NCBI GenBank assembly: GCA_900696455.1
Contig: CAADGB010000059.1
Location: 1-41,425, forward strand
Length of the DNA: 41,425 nucleotides
Reading direction: 5' to 3'
Source of the DNA: an uncultured delta proteobacterium
Lineage (GTDB): Bacteria > Myxococcota_A > Polyangia > Haliangiales > Haliangiaceae
The first letter of the stretch is position 1, and each line of letters starts with the position of its first letter. The notes beneath the pieces are model-generated. The model made no database searches, had not been told where the DNA came from, and saw nothing but the letters and a program-made list of their open reading frames with translations. Made by a program: the position numbers and the translations under genes. Shown here piece after piece: positions 1-6,343 of this stretch.

Positions 1-140
1 CGCGTCACCGTCCCTCCTCCGAACGTCGCGGCGTCGCCGACCGCCTGACCCGCAGGCGCGGCGCTGGCGCGCCCACTACCACGACCGCGCGAAGCCGCGC
101 CACGTGGGGTTCACACAGCGCTTACGCTTGTCCGCCGCGG

Positions 141-276
141 CCACCACCACGTCGACCACCACCACGTCGACCACCACCACGTCGACCATCACCACGTCGA
201 CCACCACCACGTCGACCACCACCACGTCGACCACCACCACGTCGACCATCACCACGTCGACCGCCACCACGTCGAC
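141..276. repeat. 15-bp tandem repeat, about nine copies
   Basis: The hexamer GTCGAC recurs exactly every 15 bp (151, 166, 181, 196, 211, 226, 241, 256, 271), separated by CAC/CAT-rich spacers. Copies are nearly identical, with A-to-T and A-to-G changes in a few. Because 15 is a multiple of 3, several frames stay open on both strands (Thr/Ser-rich on plus, Asp/Val-rich on minus). I see no start or context that makes any of them a convincing gene. It is a minisatellite-like array likely to vary in copy number. Confidence 0.9.
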
Positions 277-779
277 CTCGCGCGTGCGGCGTCGAGCGGC
301 AGGCACCGTTCGCGCCGTGTGAACTCGCACTCGATACTGGGCGCGGCAAGGAGCAAGGTGCCACCTGGTTCGCTCGATTTTTCAATGCACCGATGCCGCC
401 CCGGATCAAGACAAGCAAAATCGGCGCGCCCGAACTGTGCCACGTGCGAGCCTCCACGAACTTCAACGCGTCCGTCGCAGCGGCGCACGGGATTGCGCTC
501 CTGAACTGTGCCACCACGCATTTCCCGCCCGGATGTTTTTCGAGGTGTCCGACGATGTCGTGGTACAAGTGTCGGTGGGGTCAGGCGAGCGAAGCGAGCC
601 TGGGGGAAGGCACTAGGAAGCGACGCTTCTGCTTTCCGAAGTGTCGCAGCACGGTGCCGCGAAGCGGCACCGTGGCGAGCGAAGCGAGCCGACGTGACTG
701 ATGAGGGAACCGATGGGGCAAATGCGAAGCTCTGTCTTGAACGATGCTAGCAATCACCTACTGCTAGCAATGCGTCTTT
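277..779. other. Non-coding stretch with short repeats and a perfect hairpin
   Basis: I see no convincing gene here; the open frames are short, have atypical composition, and contain the repeat sequences. It holds a 12-bp direct repeat (432-443 and 503-514), a 17-bp direct repeat GGCGAGCGAAGCGAGCC (584-600 and 674-690), the hairpin listed at 651-673, and a 10-bp direct repeat TGCTAGCAAT (745-754 and 762-771) spaced 17 bp. The last lies just past the end of the minus-strand gene at 780. Function unknown. Confidence 0.6.
651..673. terminator. Perfect 10-bp stem hairpin
   Basis: ACGGTGCCGC (651-660), loop GAA, GCGGCACCGT (664-673): a perfect 10-bp stem. It lies about 110 bp beyond the 3' end of the minus-strand gene ending at 780, so it could act as a terminator for it, but there is no strong T tract. 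It could also be a REP-like dispersed palindrome, since it is flanked by the 17-bp direct repeats. Confidence 0.45.
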
Positions 780-1364
780 CTATTTGAGCACGCGACGCTT
801 TGCTTGAAGAACGATGATCGGGACTCGCCGCGCATAGCGTTGTCCGTACTTCTTCTGGAGCGTCCTGACTTGCTCCTCGCTGATCGCGTACTTCTTGCCG
901 ATCAGCCGGCGCGCGAGAGTCTTGGGCCCGGTTCGAGGACGCAAAAGGAACTCCTTGACCACGTCCTCGGGCAACTGCGAACGCGCCGCGAGTTGTCGGA
1001 TGACGTCTGCGCGATGCCGGTCCTCGCGAGGCGTGCGGACGATGAAAGGACGCGCGATCGAGAGATGGCGCGTGAGCAGGGCGCATTCCTCGACGATCGA
1101 GCGTGTCCGCAGGTTCGGAACGTGGCGTAACGCGTCGGACAGCTCCTCCACGAACTCCTCGGCGGCGTCGACCTGCGCTTGACGCCTTGCATCGAAGCTC
1201 CGGCGCTTGGTCGCCTCAGCGAGCAACGCACGCGCGTCGACCAGCGCCGCCACAACGAAGCCCTCCCCAAGAACGCGAGCATCCTCGCGGACGAGGGCGA
1301 CCATGGCGCGTCGGTCTCCAGAACGCGCAAGGGCAAGTAGCTCGTGGCGGCGGCGGCGCTTCAC
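780..1364 (-). CDS. Hypothetical protein, 194 aa, highly basic
   Basis: The family is not recognised. The reading frame opens with GTG at 1364 and runs 194 codons. The protein is rich in Arg and Lys, starting with a run of Arg after the initiator and ending in a basic stretch, so nucleic-acid binding is plausible but unproven. The middle (about residues 60-150) is predicted to be helical, and the C-terminal third has a Lys/Arg-rich helix around residues 150-175. It is divergent from the excisionase-like gene at 1491, with 126 bp between them that contain an inverted repeat (1411-1445). It belongs to element A if that interpretation holds. No signal peptide or membrane segment is visible. Confidence 0.6.
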   Translation of the reverse strand: MKRRRRHELLALARSGDRRAMVALVREDARVLGEGFVVAALVDARALLAEATKRRSFDARRQAQVDAAEEFVEELSDALRHVPNLRTRSIVEECALLTRHLSIARPFIVRTPREDRHRADVIRQLAARSQLPEDVVKEFLLRPRTGPKTLARRLIGKKYAISEEQVRTLQKKYGQRYARRVPIIVLQAKRRVLK

Positions 1365-1410
1365 AGGCTGAGGGTAGCTGGTCAGCGAGACCGGGTGTCG
1401 CGCAAGCGTC

Positions 1411-1445
1411 GCGCCACCATTCTCGCCTGACGAGCGTGGTGGCGC
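1411..1445. promoter_or_regulatory. Inverted repeat in divergent promoter region
   Basis: GCGCCACCA (1411-1419) and TGGTGGCGC (1437-1445) form a perfect 9-bp inverted repeat separated by 17 bp. It sits between the divergent genes at 1364 (minus) and 1491 (plus). The position and near two-turn centre spacing suggest a dimeric operator. The excisionase-like HTH protein encoded next to it is a candidate ligand. No promoter hexamers are clear. Confidence 0.4.
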
Positions 1446-1490
1446 ACGGCGCGCACGACCACCGGCCTACGGCATCGCGGCCATGGCGCA

Positions 1491-1892
1491 GTGGTCGTCG
1501 TGGATCACTCTGGCCGAACGCTTCACGTCCTCACGCCGACAGAGGCGGCACGCGTGCTGAAGGTGCCGCGCAAGACCGTCGTGGCGCTATGTGCTCGGGG
1601 AGCAATCCCCGGCGCGCGCAAGGTTGGCCGTCAGTGGCGCATCCCTTCCGTCGGGCTGCTGGCGATGTTCGATGTCTCGACGGGGAGCAAGGAGCAAACA
1701 CGTGGCGATCTACAAAGCAGGGAAGAACCGGTGGCGGGTGAGGATCTGGCACCGAGGAACGCGACAGGACTGGATCGTCAACGGGATCAAGAAGGACGCG
1801 GAGGCGTTCGAGGCGCGGAAGCGCGTGGAGGTCGAGGCGGGAAGCGTGGTCGAAGGCAGGGTCGCGCCCAAGTTCTCCGACTTCTGCGTTGA
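1491..1892 (+). CDS. Excisionase-like helix-turn-helix protein
   Basis: Residues about 13-60 match the excisionase/MerR-like HTH domain seen beside tyrosine integrases: a TPTEAARVL recognition start, a helix with KTV, the GAIPGARKVGRQWRIP wing, and a final helix. Such proteins bend DNA at attachment sites or regulate the integrase. GTG at 1491 is the likely start. The domain ends near base 1670, but this frame stays open to 1892, overlapping the integrase gene (start 1672) by 220 bp in a different frame. The C-terminal half is low-complexity Arg/Gly and looks like read-through of integrase sequence, so the functional protein may be only about 60-70 residues, or the two frames may be joined by frameshifting. 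Confidence 0.65.
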   Translation: MVVVDHSGRTLHVLTPTEAARVLKVPRKTVVALCARGAIPGARKVGRQWRIPSVGLLAMFDVSTGSKEQTRGDLQSREEPVAGEDLAPRNATGLDRQRDQEGRGGVRGAEARGGRGGKRGRRQGRAQVLRLLR

Positions 1893-2853
1893 CCGGTACA
1901 AGCCACACGCGAAGGCGCACCTTCGGGCGACGACCTGGAGCGTTCGCCGCTACCAGCTCGCCGACCTCATCGAGTTCTTCGGCGACCTCAGGTTGACGGC
2001 GATCACTCCGCTAGACGTGGAACGCTACAAGGAACGTCGGCTGGCCGACGGGATCAAGCCGATCAGCATCAACAACGAGCTGGCCGTGCTCCAGGCGGTG
2101 ATGTCCTACGCGCGTCACCTGCGTGTTCCGGTTGCCGACCTGAACTTGATCAAGCTCCCCGTGAGAGAGAAGTCCCGGTTGTTGGTCTGGTCCGACGAGG
2201 ATGTGAGCCGGCTCCTGGAACGGTGCGCACTGCTTTCACCTGAACTGGTTCCGATCGTGGTGTTCCTGGCGAACACAGGATGTCGGCGAGGCGAGGCGCT
2301 CGCGCTGACCTGGGAGTGCGTTGACCTGAACCAGCGGATGGTCCGGATCGAACCCAGCGAGGAATGGCAGCCGAAGAGCGGCCGGCCTCGGGAGATCCCG
2401 ATCTCTGATGACCTTCATGGCGTGCTCCAAGCGTTGCCGCGCAAGAGCAGGCACGTATTTCCCGCCACACTCACCGGCGAGCGGTACGCGTACTGGCCGA
2501 AGCGCATGTTCGACCGCGCTCGTGATGCGGCGAACCTCCAGGGCGGACCACACACGCTCCGCCACACGTACGCGAGCCACTTCTTGAAGGAGGTGCCCGA
2601 TCTGTTCCTCCTCGCCCGCGTGCTCGGCCACTCGGATGCCCGCGTGACGCGACTGTACAGTCACCTCCTTCCGGAGCACCTCGCGCGCGCTCGGAACGCG
2701 GTGAGGTTCGGCGCGCCGGTGGTCGCTGCTCCAACCACGGCCAAGGCGAAGGCGGCTCGCCGGTGGAACGTGCCGGAGATCGAGGTCACGGCAGCGTCGG
2801 ACGCTGGAACCGTACCTGCGACCGTACCTGAGCGTCGCACTCGCAGGCGTTAG
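1672..2853 (+). CDS. Tyrosine recombinase (integrase of element A)
   Basis: This is a site-specific recombinase of the phage-integrase family, 393 aa from the ATG at 1672. A longer frame from 1591 exists but its extra residues look like shadow of the HTH gene. The N-terminal part resembles an arm-binding domain, followed by the SAM-like core-binding domain at about residues 65-160 and the catalytic domain at about 170-345. Catalytic residues are visible: Arg in NTGCRRGE (about 205), Lys in QPKSGRP (235), His and Arg in HTLRH (294, 297), His in LGHSD (320) and Tyr in RLYSH (329). All six are present, so it should be active. Its stop is 73 bp from the displaced tRNA-Ala fragment, so tRNA-Ala is the likely target. 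Confidence 0.92.
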   Translation: MSRRGARSKHVAIYKAGKNRWRVRIWHRGTRQDWIVNGIKKDAEAFEARKRVEVEAGSVVEGRVAPKFSDFCVDRYKPHAKAHLRATTWSVRRYQLADLIEFFGDLRLTAITPLDVERYKERRLADGIKPISINNELAVLQAVMSYARHLRVPVADLNLIKLPVREKSRLLVWSDEDVSRLLERCALLSPELVPIVVFLANTGCRRGEALALTWECVDLNQRMVRIEPSEEWQPKSGRPREIPISDDLHGVLQALPRKSRHVFPATLTGERYAYWPKRMFDRARDAANLQGGPHTLRHTYASHFLKEVPDLFLLARVLGHSDARVTRLYSHLLPEHLARARNAVRFGAPVVAAPTTAKAKAARRWNVPEIEVTAASDAGTVPATVPERRTRRR

Positions 2854-2893
2854 GACCTCGGCGATGCGAACCGCGTGCGGCCGAAAATGGAAA

Positions 2894-2917
2894 GAGCCTC
2901 GCTGACTTGCGAGGCTC
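2894..2917 (-). terminator. Rho-independent terminator after the tRNA fragment
   Basis: GAGCCTCGC (2894-2902), 6-base loop, GCGAGGCTC (2909-2917): a perfect 9-bp stem. Read on the minus strand it lies just past the tRNA 3' end and is followed by TTTCC then TTTT, the usual terminator form. On the plus strand it follows the integrase stop at 2853 and is followed by a T-rich run, so it may be bidirectional. Confidence 0.75.
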
Positions 2918-2926
2918 GATCTTCTT

Positions 2927-2970
2927 GTGGAGCTGTGGGGGATCGAACCCCAGACCTCTAGAGTGCGATT
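2927..2970. repeat. attL of element B: displaced tRNA-Ala 3' segment
   Basis: These 44 bp are identical to 30234-30277 and contain tRNA-Ala positions 31-73 (anticodon loop to discriminator base) plus one flanking base, in minus orientation. The identity stops sharply at 2970/2971, and the 5' half of the tRNA is absent, so this copy is not a functional tRNA. The crossover lies in or near the anticodon arm, a usual site for tyrosine integrases. Confidence 0.93.
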
Positions 2971-2972
2971 AT

Positions 2973-2986
2973 GCTAAATCCTTAGC
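2973..2986. repeat. Small AT-rich inverted repeat next to attL
   Basis: GCTAA, 4-base loop, TTAGC directly inside the attL repeat, in an unusually AT-rich stretch (about 2970-3012) for this genome. It may be an integrase or excisionase binding site; this is inference from position only. Confidence 0.4.
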
Positions 2987-3086
2987 AATTTCGCAATGTT
3001 ACAATCGAATTTCCATGGCTGGGCCAACGATACGTGAACACAGTCTGATCAGCTCCACGACTTCGTACCCGACTTCTCGCAGCACG

Positions 3087-3114
3087 CAAGGGCCACCCGG
3101 TAGGGTGGCCCTTG
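3087..3114. terminator. Perfect 12-bp stem-loop near the left end of element B
   Basis: CAAGGGCCACCC (3087-3098), loop GGTA, GGGTGGCCCTTG (3103-3114): a perfect 12-bp stem with a tetraloop. It lacks a clear T tract on either side. It may insulate the element from read-through, or be a structured recombination or RNA element. Confidence 0.6.
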
Positions 3115-3168
3115 GTCGTGCCCGGCTGGACCTTGCGCGGGTTGAGCGCGAGCCCTCAGTGTCGCCGC

Positions 3169-3372
3169 ATGATGCAAACACGAGTGCGACGCATGTGGGG
3201 CCGGAAGGCGATCGAGTTCGCCGAGGCGCACCGAGCCACCGTCTGCCGCTTCCCAGGAGAGGACCGGCCACGGGGCGAGGGCATCTCTCCTGACCAGGCT
3301 CGGGCCGCGATTGATGCGGGCGCGTGGCCGCAAGAGTTCTACATGGACGTGGAGGAGTACGAAGCATCTTAG
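3169..3372 (+). CDS. Small hypothetical protein, about 67 aa
   Basis: The family is not recognised. Tandem ATG codons at 3169 and 3172 are possible starts, with another ATG at 3193; none has a clear ribosome binding site. From residue 9 the sequence looks genuinely coding (RKAIEFAEAH, then an acidic C-terminus ending DVEEYEAS). The gene ends at 3372 and overlaps by four bases the stop of the minus-strand operon (3369), so the two are convergent. It is the first gene inside the left boundary of element B. It is soluble, without signal peptide or membrane helix. Confidence 0.5.
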   Translation: MMQTRVRRMWGRKAIEFAEAHRATVCRFPGEDRPRGEGISPDQARAAIDAGAWPQEFYMDVEEYEAS

Positions 3373-3917
3373 CCGCGGGTCGGTCGGCGCACAGTCGTGT
3401 GGTCATCCGAGCCCCATACGAGCCTGCCACGACGTACCGCGACGCGAGCATGCCGAATGCGATCGGGGGAGACGGACAAGGTGGCCTCGCCGGAGCTCGA
3501 AAGCGCGTCCTCAACTTCGCGCGCGTACGCATCCACCTCGGCGAACCATGCTTGGTTCTCGCCGTCGAGTTCGCGCTTGGCGCGTCTGTCGGCGGCGTGC
3601 GCGCCCTGTCCGACGTACGAACCGAGCGCGCCGAGGAAGACGCCGATCGCAAGGCCGATCAACGTTGGCATCGCGCGCCCAGGCTCCTCATAGGATCGCT
3701 GCCCGGTCATGACGACGCGGTTTAGCTGCGCCTCGCGCCAGTGCTCTTGCTGCGAGCCACCAACGAACCAGCCCGCCACGGCACCGACAAGGGCGACCGC
3801 GACGGCCCACGCAACCATACGAGGCGCACGCGACGGAAGGAGGACGACCCCACAGCCGGGGCAAGCGCGCGCTCTCGTCGCGATACGCTGTCCACACTCG
3901 GGACACGGGAGCAGCAT
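3369..3917 (-). CDS. Zinc-ribbon membrane protein, 182 aa
   Basis: The frame runs further upstream, but ATG at 3917 is chosen because the protein then opens directly with a zinc ribbon: CPEC (Cys 5, 8) and CPGC (Cys 19, 22). Two membrane helices follow, about residues 34-54 and 85-103, the second glycine-rich (GLAIGVFLGALGSYVGQG). The C-terminal 75 residues are polar with a helical, acidic segment. The upstream gene stops at 3920 and the new ATG is read within five bases of that stop, so translation is coupled. It is the last gene of the leftward operon. Zinc-ribbon plus membrane-helix proteins are common and poorly defined; function unknown. A similar architecture recurs at 28506-28931. Confidence 0.75.
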   Translation of the reverse strand: MLLPCPECGQRIATRARACPGCGVVLLPSRAPRMVAWAVAVALVGAVAGWFVGGSQQEHWREAQLNRVVMTGQRSYEEPGRAMPTLIGLAIGVFLGALGSYVGQGAHAADRRAKRELDGENQAWFAEVDAYAREVEDALSSSGEATLSVSPDRIRHARVAVRRGRLVWGSDDHTTVRRPTRG

Positions 3918-3919
3918 CG

Positions 3920-4189
3920 TTACATCTGCGCCATGAACGTGAACCCGATCGCCCAGCGCCCGCCGTTGTCGTCGTCCTGGTGGACGAGCAAGTTTCCCTC
4001 GCCGTGCGGCCTTGCCTCGATGAACCTCGCCCCGCACTGCCCCCGGCAGCGAGGGCAGGGAACATGCGGTGCATTGCCGGCGACGAGACGATCGCGCGCT
4101 GCCGGTGTCATCGAGACACCGGTATCGGTGCCATCGGCCGCGCATCGCACCAGTCCGTAGACGTTGCTTCGATCGTTGACGCTGGTCAT
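3920..4189 (-). CDS. Small Cys-containing hypothetical protein, 89 aa
   Basis: The family is not recognised. The protein has a CPRC-x3-C cluster in its middle (about residues 44-51) and a further Cys at about 16, which could bind zinc but do not form a complete classical ribbon. The C-terminal part is Asp/Asn-rich (HQDDDNGGRW) then hydrophobic (AIGFTFMAQM). It starts 33 bp after the stop of the 703-aa gene and its stop is next to the start of the zinc-ribbon membrane protein, so it is part of the same leftward operon. Soluble, probably cytoplasmic. Confidence 0.6.
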   Translation of the reverse strand: MTSVNDRSNVYGLVRCAADGTDTGVSMTPAARDRLVAGNAPHVPCPRCRGQCGARFIEARPHGEGNLLVHQDDDNGGRWAIGFTFMAQM

Positions 4190-4222
4190 CGTGTGGAAGG
4201 ATCGCGATCGCCCAAAGTCCCG

Positions 4223-6334
4223 TCAAGAACCGAGCTGTATGATCTCCACGCCGGTCCGTGCGGCCAGCTCGCCGGCCGCATCCGTCGCCGTCCCAGGGAT
4301 GATCATCACGGCGAGAGCCCCCGCCGGAGCCCGAGCCGCGTCGGCCATGATCGCTTCAATCGCGTTCACGCCGACGCGCGGCGAACGACGCGCGTGAACG
4401 ACTCCAAGCCGTAACCCGTCGCTCACCACGATGCGACTCCCCTGCGTGTCGGGAAGCGGCCGCACGCTTTCATAGACGAACCCGCGAGCCGCTAGGCGGT
4501 CACGAACCGCGGTCTCGAACGCGAACCAGTCGTCAGCATCGCGCGACGCAGCTCCCGCTATCTCTCCGTCGATTCCATCCAGCAACACTCGAAGCGCCGA
4601 TCGACTGCGGAAGACGACCTCCCGTTCCTCGCCGCCACGCTGGTGCGGCCGGACAAACGTAAAACCCTCGGGTACCGAGTATCCGTGAATCGCCGCGAGC
4701 GCGCGCTGATGGGGCGATGCGCTTGCTGACCGGCGGAGGTGCGGCGCCACGGTGTGCGCCCGCCGATCCGCAGGCACCAGCTCACGCGCGGCGCGACCAA
4801 CGTCGGGCGCGTTCAGGTATCGAACGCGTGGCAGATAGACAATCGCGGGAGCGCCGTTGGTCGGCACGGTCGCGGCTCTCTTACGGCGCAACGGTTCAGG
4901 CGCGCGTGCGAACACCTGCGACCGTTCCTCGACCACCCAGAAATCGCGGACAATTGACGCTAGCAATACGTGGATCGTCGCCTGGACGCGCTCCCCATGC
5001 GGAGCGTCGTCAAACACGCTCGCGATGCTGCCACCGATCGCACCCGTCTTCGGGAACACGACGAACGGCATGAACTCCGAGCGCGCGTTCCTGCAAACGA
5101 AAACGACCGCCGGTCCCACTTCTCGAACCTCGATGCGCACGAACGGACCGATCGCGAGGTCGACGACCGCGCCCGGCGGGATCGTCCATTGGCGCGATGC
5201 CACAGCCTCCGCTAGAAGCTGGTTTGTTGTGTCGTGCGCATCGCCGGCATTCTCGACCAGCTCGACGTCCTGCAATCCCTCGAATAGCTCCTGTGCCGAA
5301 ATCGGAATGTCGTCGCCGCGTACGAAGGACGACCAGCCCCAACGCGCGCCGGTCGCGATCCGCACCCAGTATTGCTCGAATCCGATCGCACGTTCGACGG
5401 CCTCGAGATCGAGGGGGATGGGCGTGATCTCCTCGCTGTCGAACGAAGGAAGAACACGACCGCATCGGGTCGTGAAGGCGCCAACCGATGCCAGTTCGAC
5501 GAGACGCGACTCCAAGCGATCCAGGACTGGATTATCGGTTCTGAGAAGGAGGCGGCGGGCTCCATGCGCTCGCATCTCGGCCTCGACAAGATCAAAGAGC
5601 GCGGAGAGTGGATCTACGGAGGTGCGTAGGATCTCCACCGCTTCCAAAAATGGCGCTGGGAGATCCTGAGCATCCTCAAGGCCCCCCGACAACGCCTTGA
5701 CCTCATCGCGTATGGTCCGCAGACGCTGTCCCAATGCGATCGCCCATCCCATCTCCGCACGATCGTCTCGCGTGAGCAGATGACTCCACATCGGCTCATC
5801 GGCCAACGTTGCCCAGAAAGCTACAGAGCGGACCATCGAGGAGCGTTCGGCCGTCGACTGCACTTCGTCGATGACTTTCCACCGCGCCTCTTCGGCCACG
5901 GACCGGGCATCGAATGCAGCGACGACTCTTCTGGCCCGGAAGAACAGCACGAGAAGCGGGCGCTTCTCTGCGATCACGTCCGCGATCGGATCGTGCGCAC
6001 TCAACCAGACCCGGCTAATCAGCTTGCGGTCAAACGCGGCAATCGTGATGCAGTTTCCAAGGTCGTACTTGATCGCTTGGAGCGCGAGCTGCGGGCTCTC
6101 AGGCGTCGGCGCATTGAAGGTCCCATGTCGGAGCTGAAAGGCGAGGACCGACGGCTCATCTCCGCCGGGCACGTAGCTCGCCCCTTCCAAGTGGTGTGCT
6201 GACGAGATGCGATCTTCAAGGACAGCGAGCACTGACGCCGCCACGTCAGCCACCGGGCGACGAGTAACCGTGAGGTTGACCCGGAGAGCGGCGAGCCCGC
6301 GTCCCCCGTTCTCGTTCCCCTCATCAGAGGTCAT
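4223..6334 (-). CDS. 703-aa protein with C-terminal degenerate Mrr-like domain
   Basis: The bulk of the protein (residues 1-590) is not a family I can name. It contains a motif block about residues 500-565 (YLPRVRYLN, then His/Arg-rich RRAHTVAPHLRR and GYSVPEGFTFVRPHQRG) that looks like a conserved domain. The last 100 residues (604-703) have the layout of an Mrr-type restriction endonuclease fold: FAFETAVRDRLAARGF, a central strand, then a helix and a final strand pair (ALAVMIIPG ... GVEIIQLG). The expected catalytic Gln/Glu-x-Lys is HAR at about 647-649, so nuclease activity is doubtful. It starts 9 bp after the kinase stop and belongs to the same operon. A substrate or reader for the kinase is one possibility (inference). 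Confidence 0.7.
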   Translation of the reverse strand: MTSDEGNENGGRGLAALRVNLTVTRRPVADVAASVLAVLEDRISSAHHLEGASYVPGGDEPSVLAFQLRHGTFNAPTPESPQLALQAIKYDLGNCITIAAFDRKLISRVWLSAHDPIADVIAEKRPLLVLFFRARRVVAAFDARSVAEEARWKVIDEVQSTAERSSMVRSVAFWATLADEPMWSHLLTRDDRAEMGWAIALGQRLRTIRDEVKALSGGLEDAQDLPAPFLEAVEILRTSVDPLSALFDLVEAEMRAHGARRLLLRTDNPVLDRLESRLVELASVGAFTTRCGRVLPSFDSEEITPIPLDLEAVERAIGFEQYWVRIATGARWGWSSFVRGDDIPISAQELFEGLQDVELVENAGDAHDTTNQLLAEAVASRQWTIPPGAVVDLAIGPFVRIEVREVGPAVVFVCRNARSEFMPFVVFPKTGAIGGSIASVFDDAPHGERVQATIHVLLASIVRDFWVVEERSQVFARAPEPLRRKRAATVPTNGAPAIVYLPRVRYLNAPDVGRAARELVPADRRAHTVAPHLRRSASASPHQRALAAIHGYSVPEGFTFVRPHQRGGEEREVVFRSRSALRVLLDGIDGEIAGAASRDADDWFAFETAVRDRLAARGFVYESVRPLPDTQGSRIVVSDGLRLGVVHARRSPRVGVNAIEAIMADAARAPAGALAVMIIPGTATDAAGELAARTGVEIIQLGS

Positions 6335-6343
6335 TGGCGGCGA

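Larger units (their letters stand above)
1..2970. mobile_element. Right end of integrated element A (left end outside window)
   Basis: This stretch carries an excisionase-like HTH gene and a tyrosine integrase whose stop lies 73 bp before a tRNA-Ala 3' fragment. Element B shows the same layout at its right end (72 bp from integrase stop to tRNA copy, same orientation). The inference is a second element sharing the same attachment site, in tandem with element B. I find no further tRNA-Ala fragment in bases 1-2900, so the left boundary must be outside the window. The alternative is that this is a decayed older island or part of a single composite element. Confidence 0.55.

Noticed and set aside
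141-276. CRISPR array
   Set aside because: Units are 15 bp with no spacers of unique sequence; it is a simple tandem repeat.
393-701. 102-aa plus-strand frame
   Set aside because: It is built from short repeats and a hairpin (GGCGAGCGAAGCGAGCC copies) with no plausible start or composition.
745-771. TGCTAGCAAT 10-bp repeat as an integrase arm site
   Set aside because: It is far (about 900 bp) from the integrase and att site; a similar string also occurs by chance in coding sequence at 4959-4967.
2907-3293. Plus-strand frame running through the attL tRNA fragment
   Set aside because: It reads through tRNA sequence; chance open frame.
4223-6334. Active type IV restriction enzyme
   Set aside because: The Mrr-like domain lacks the Gln/Glu-x-Lys motif (HAR instead).
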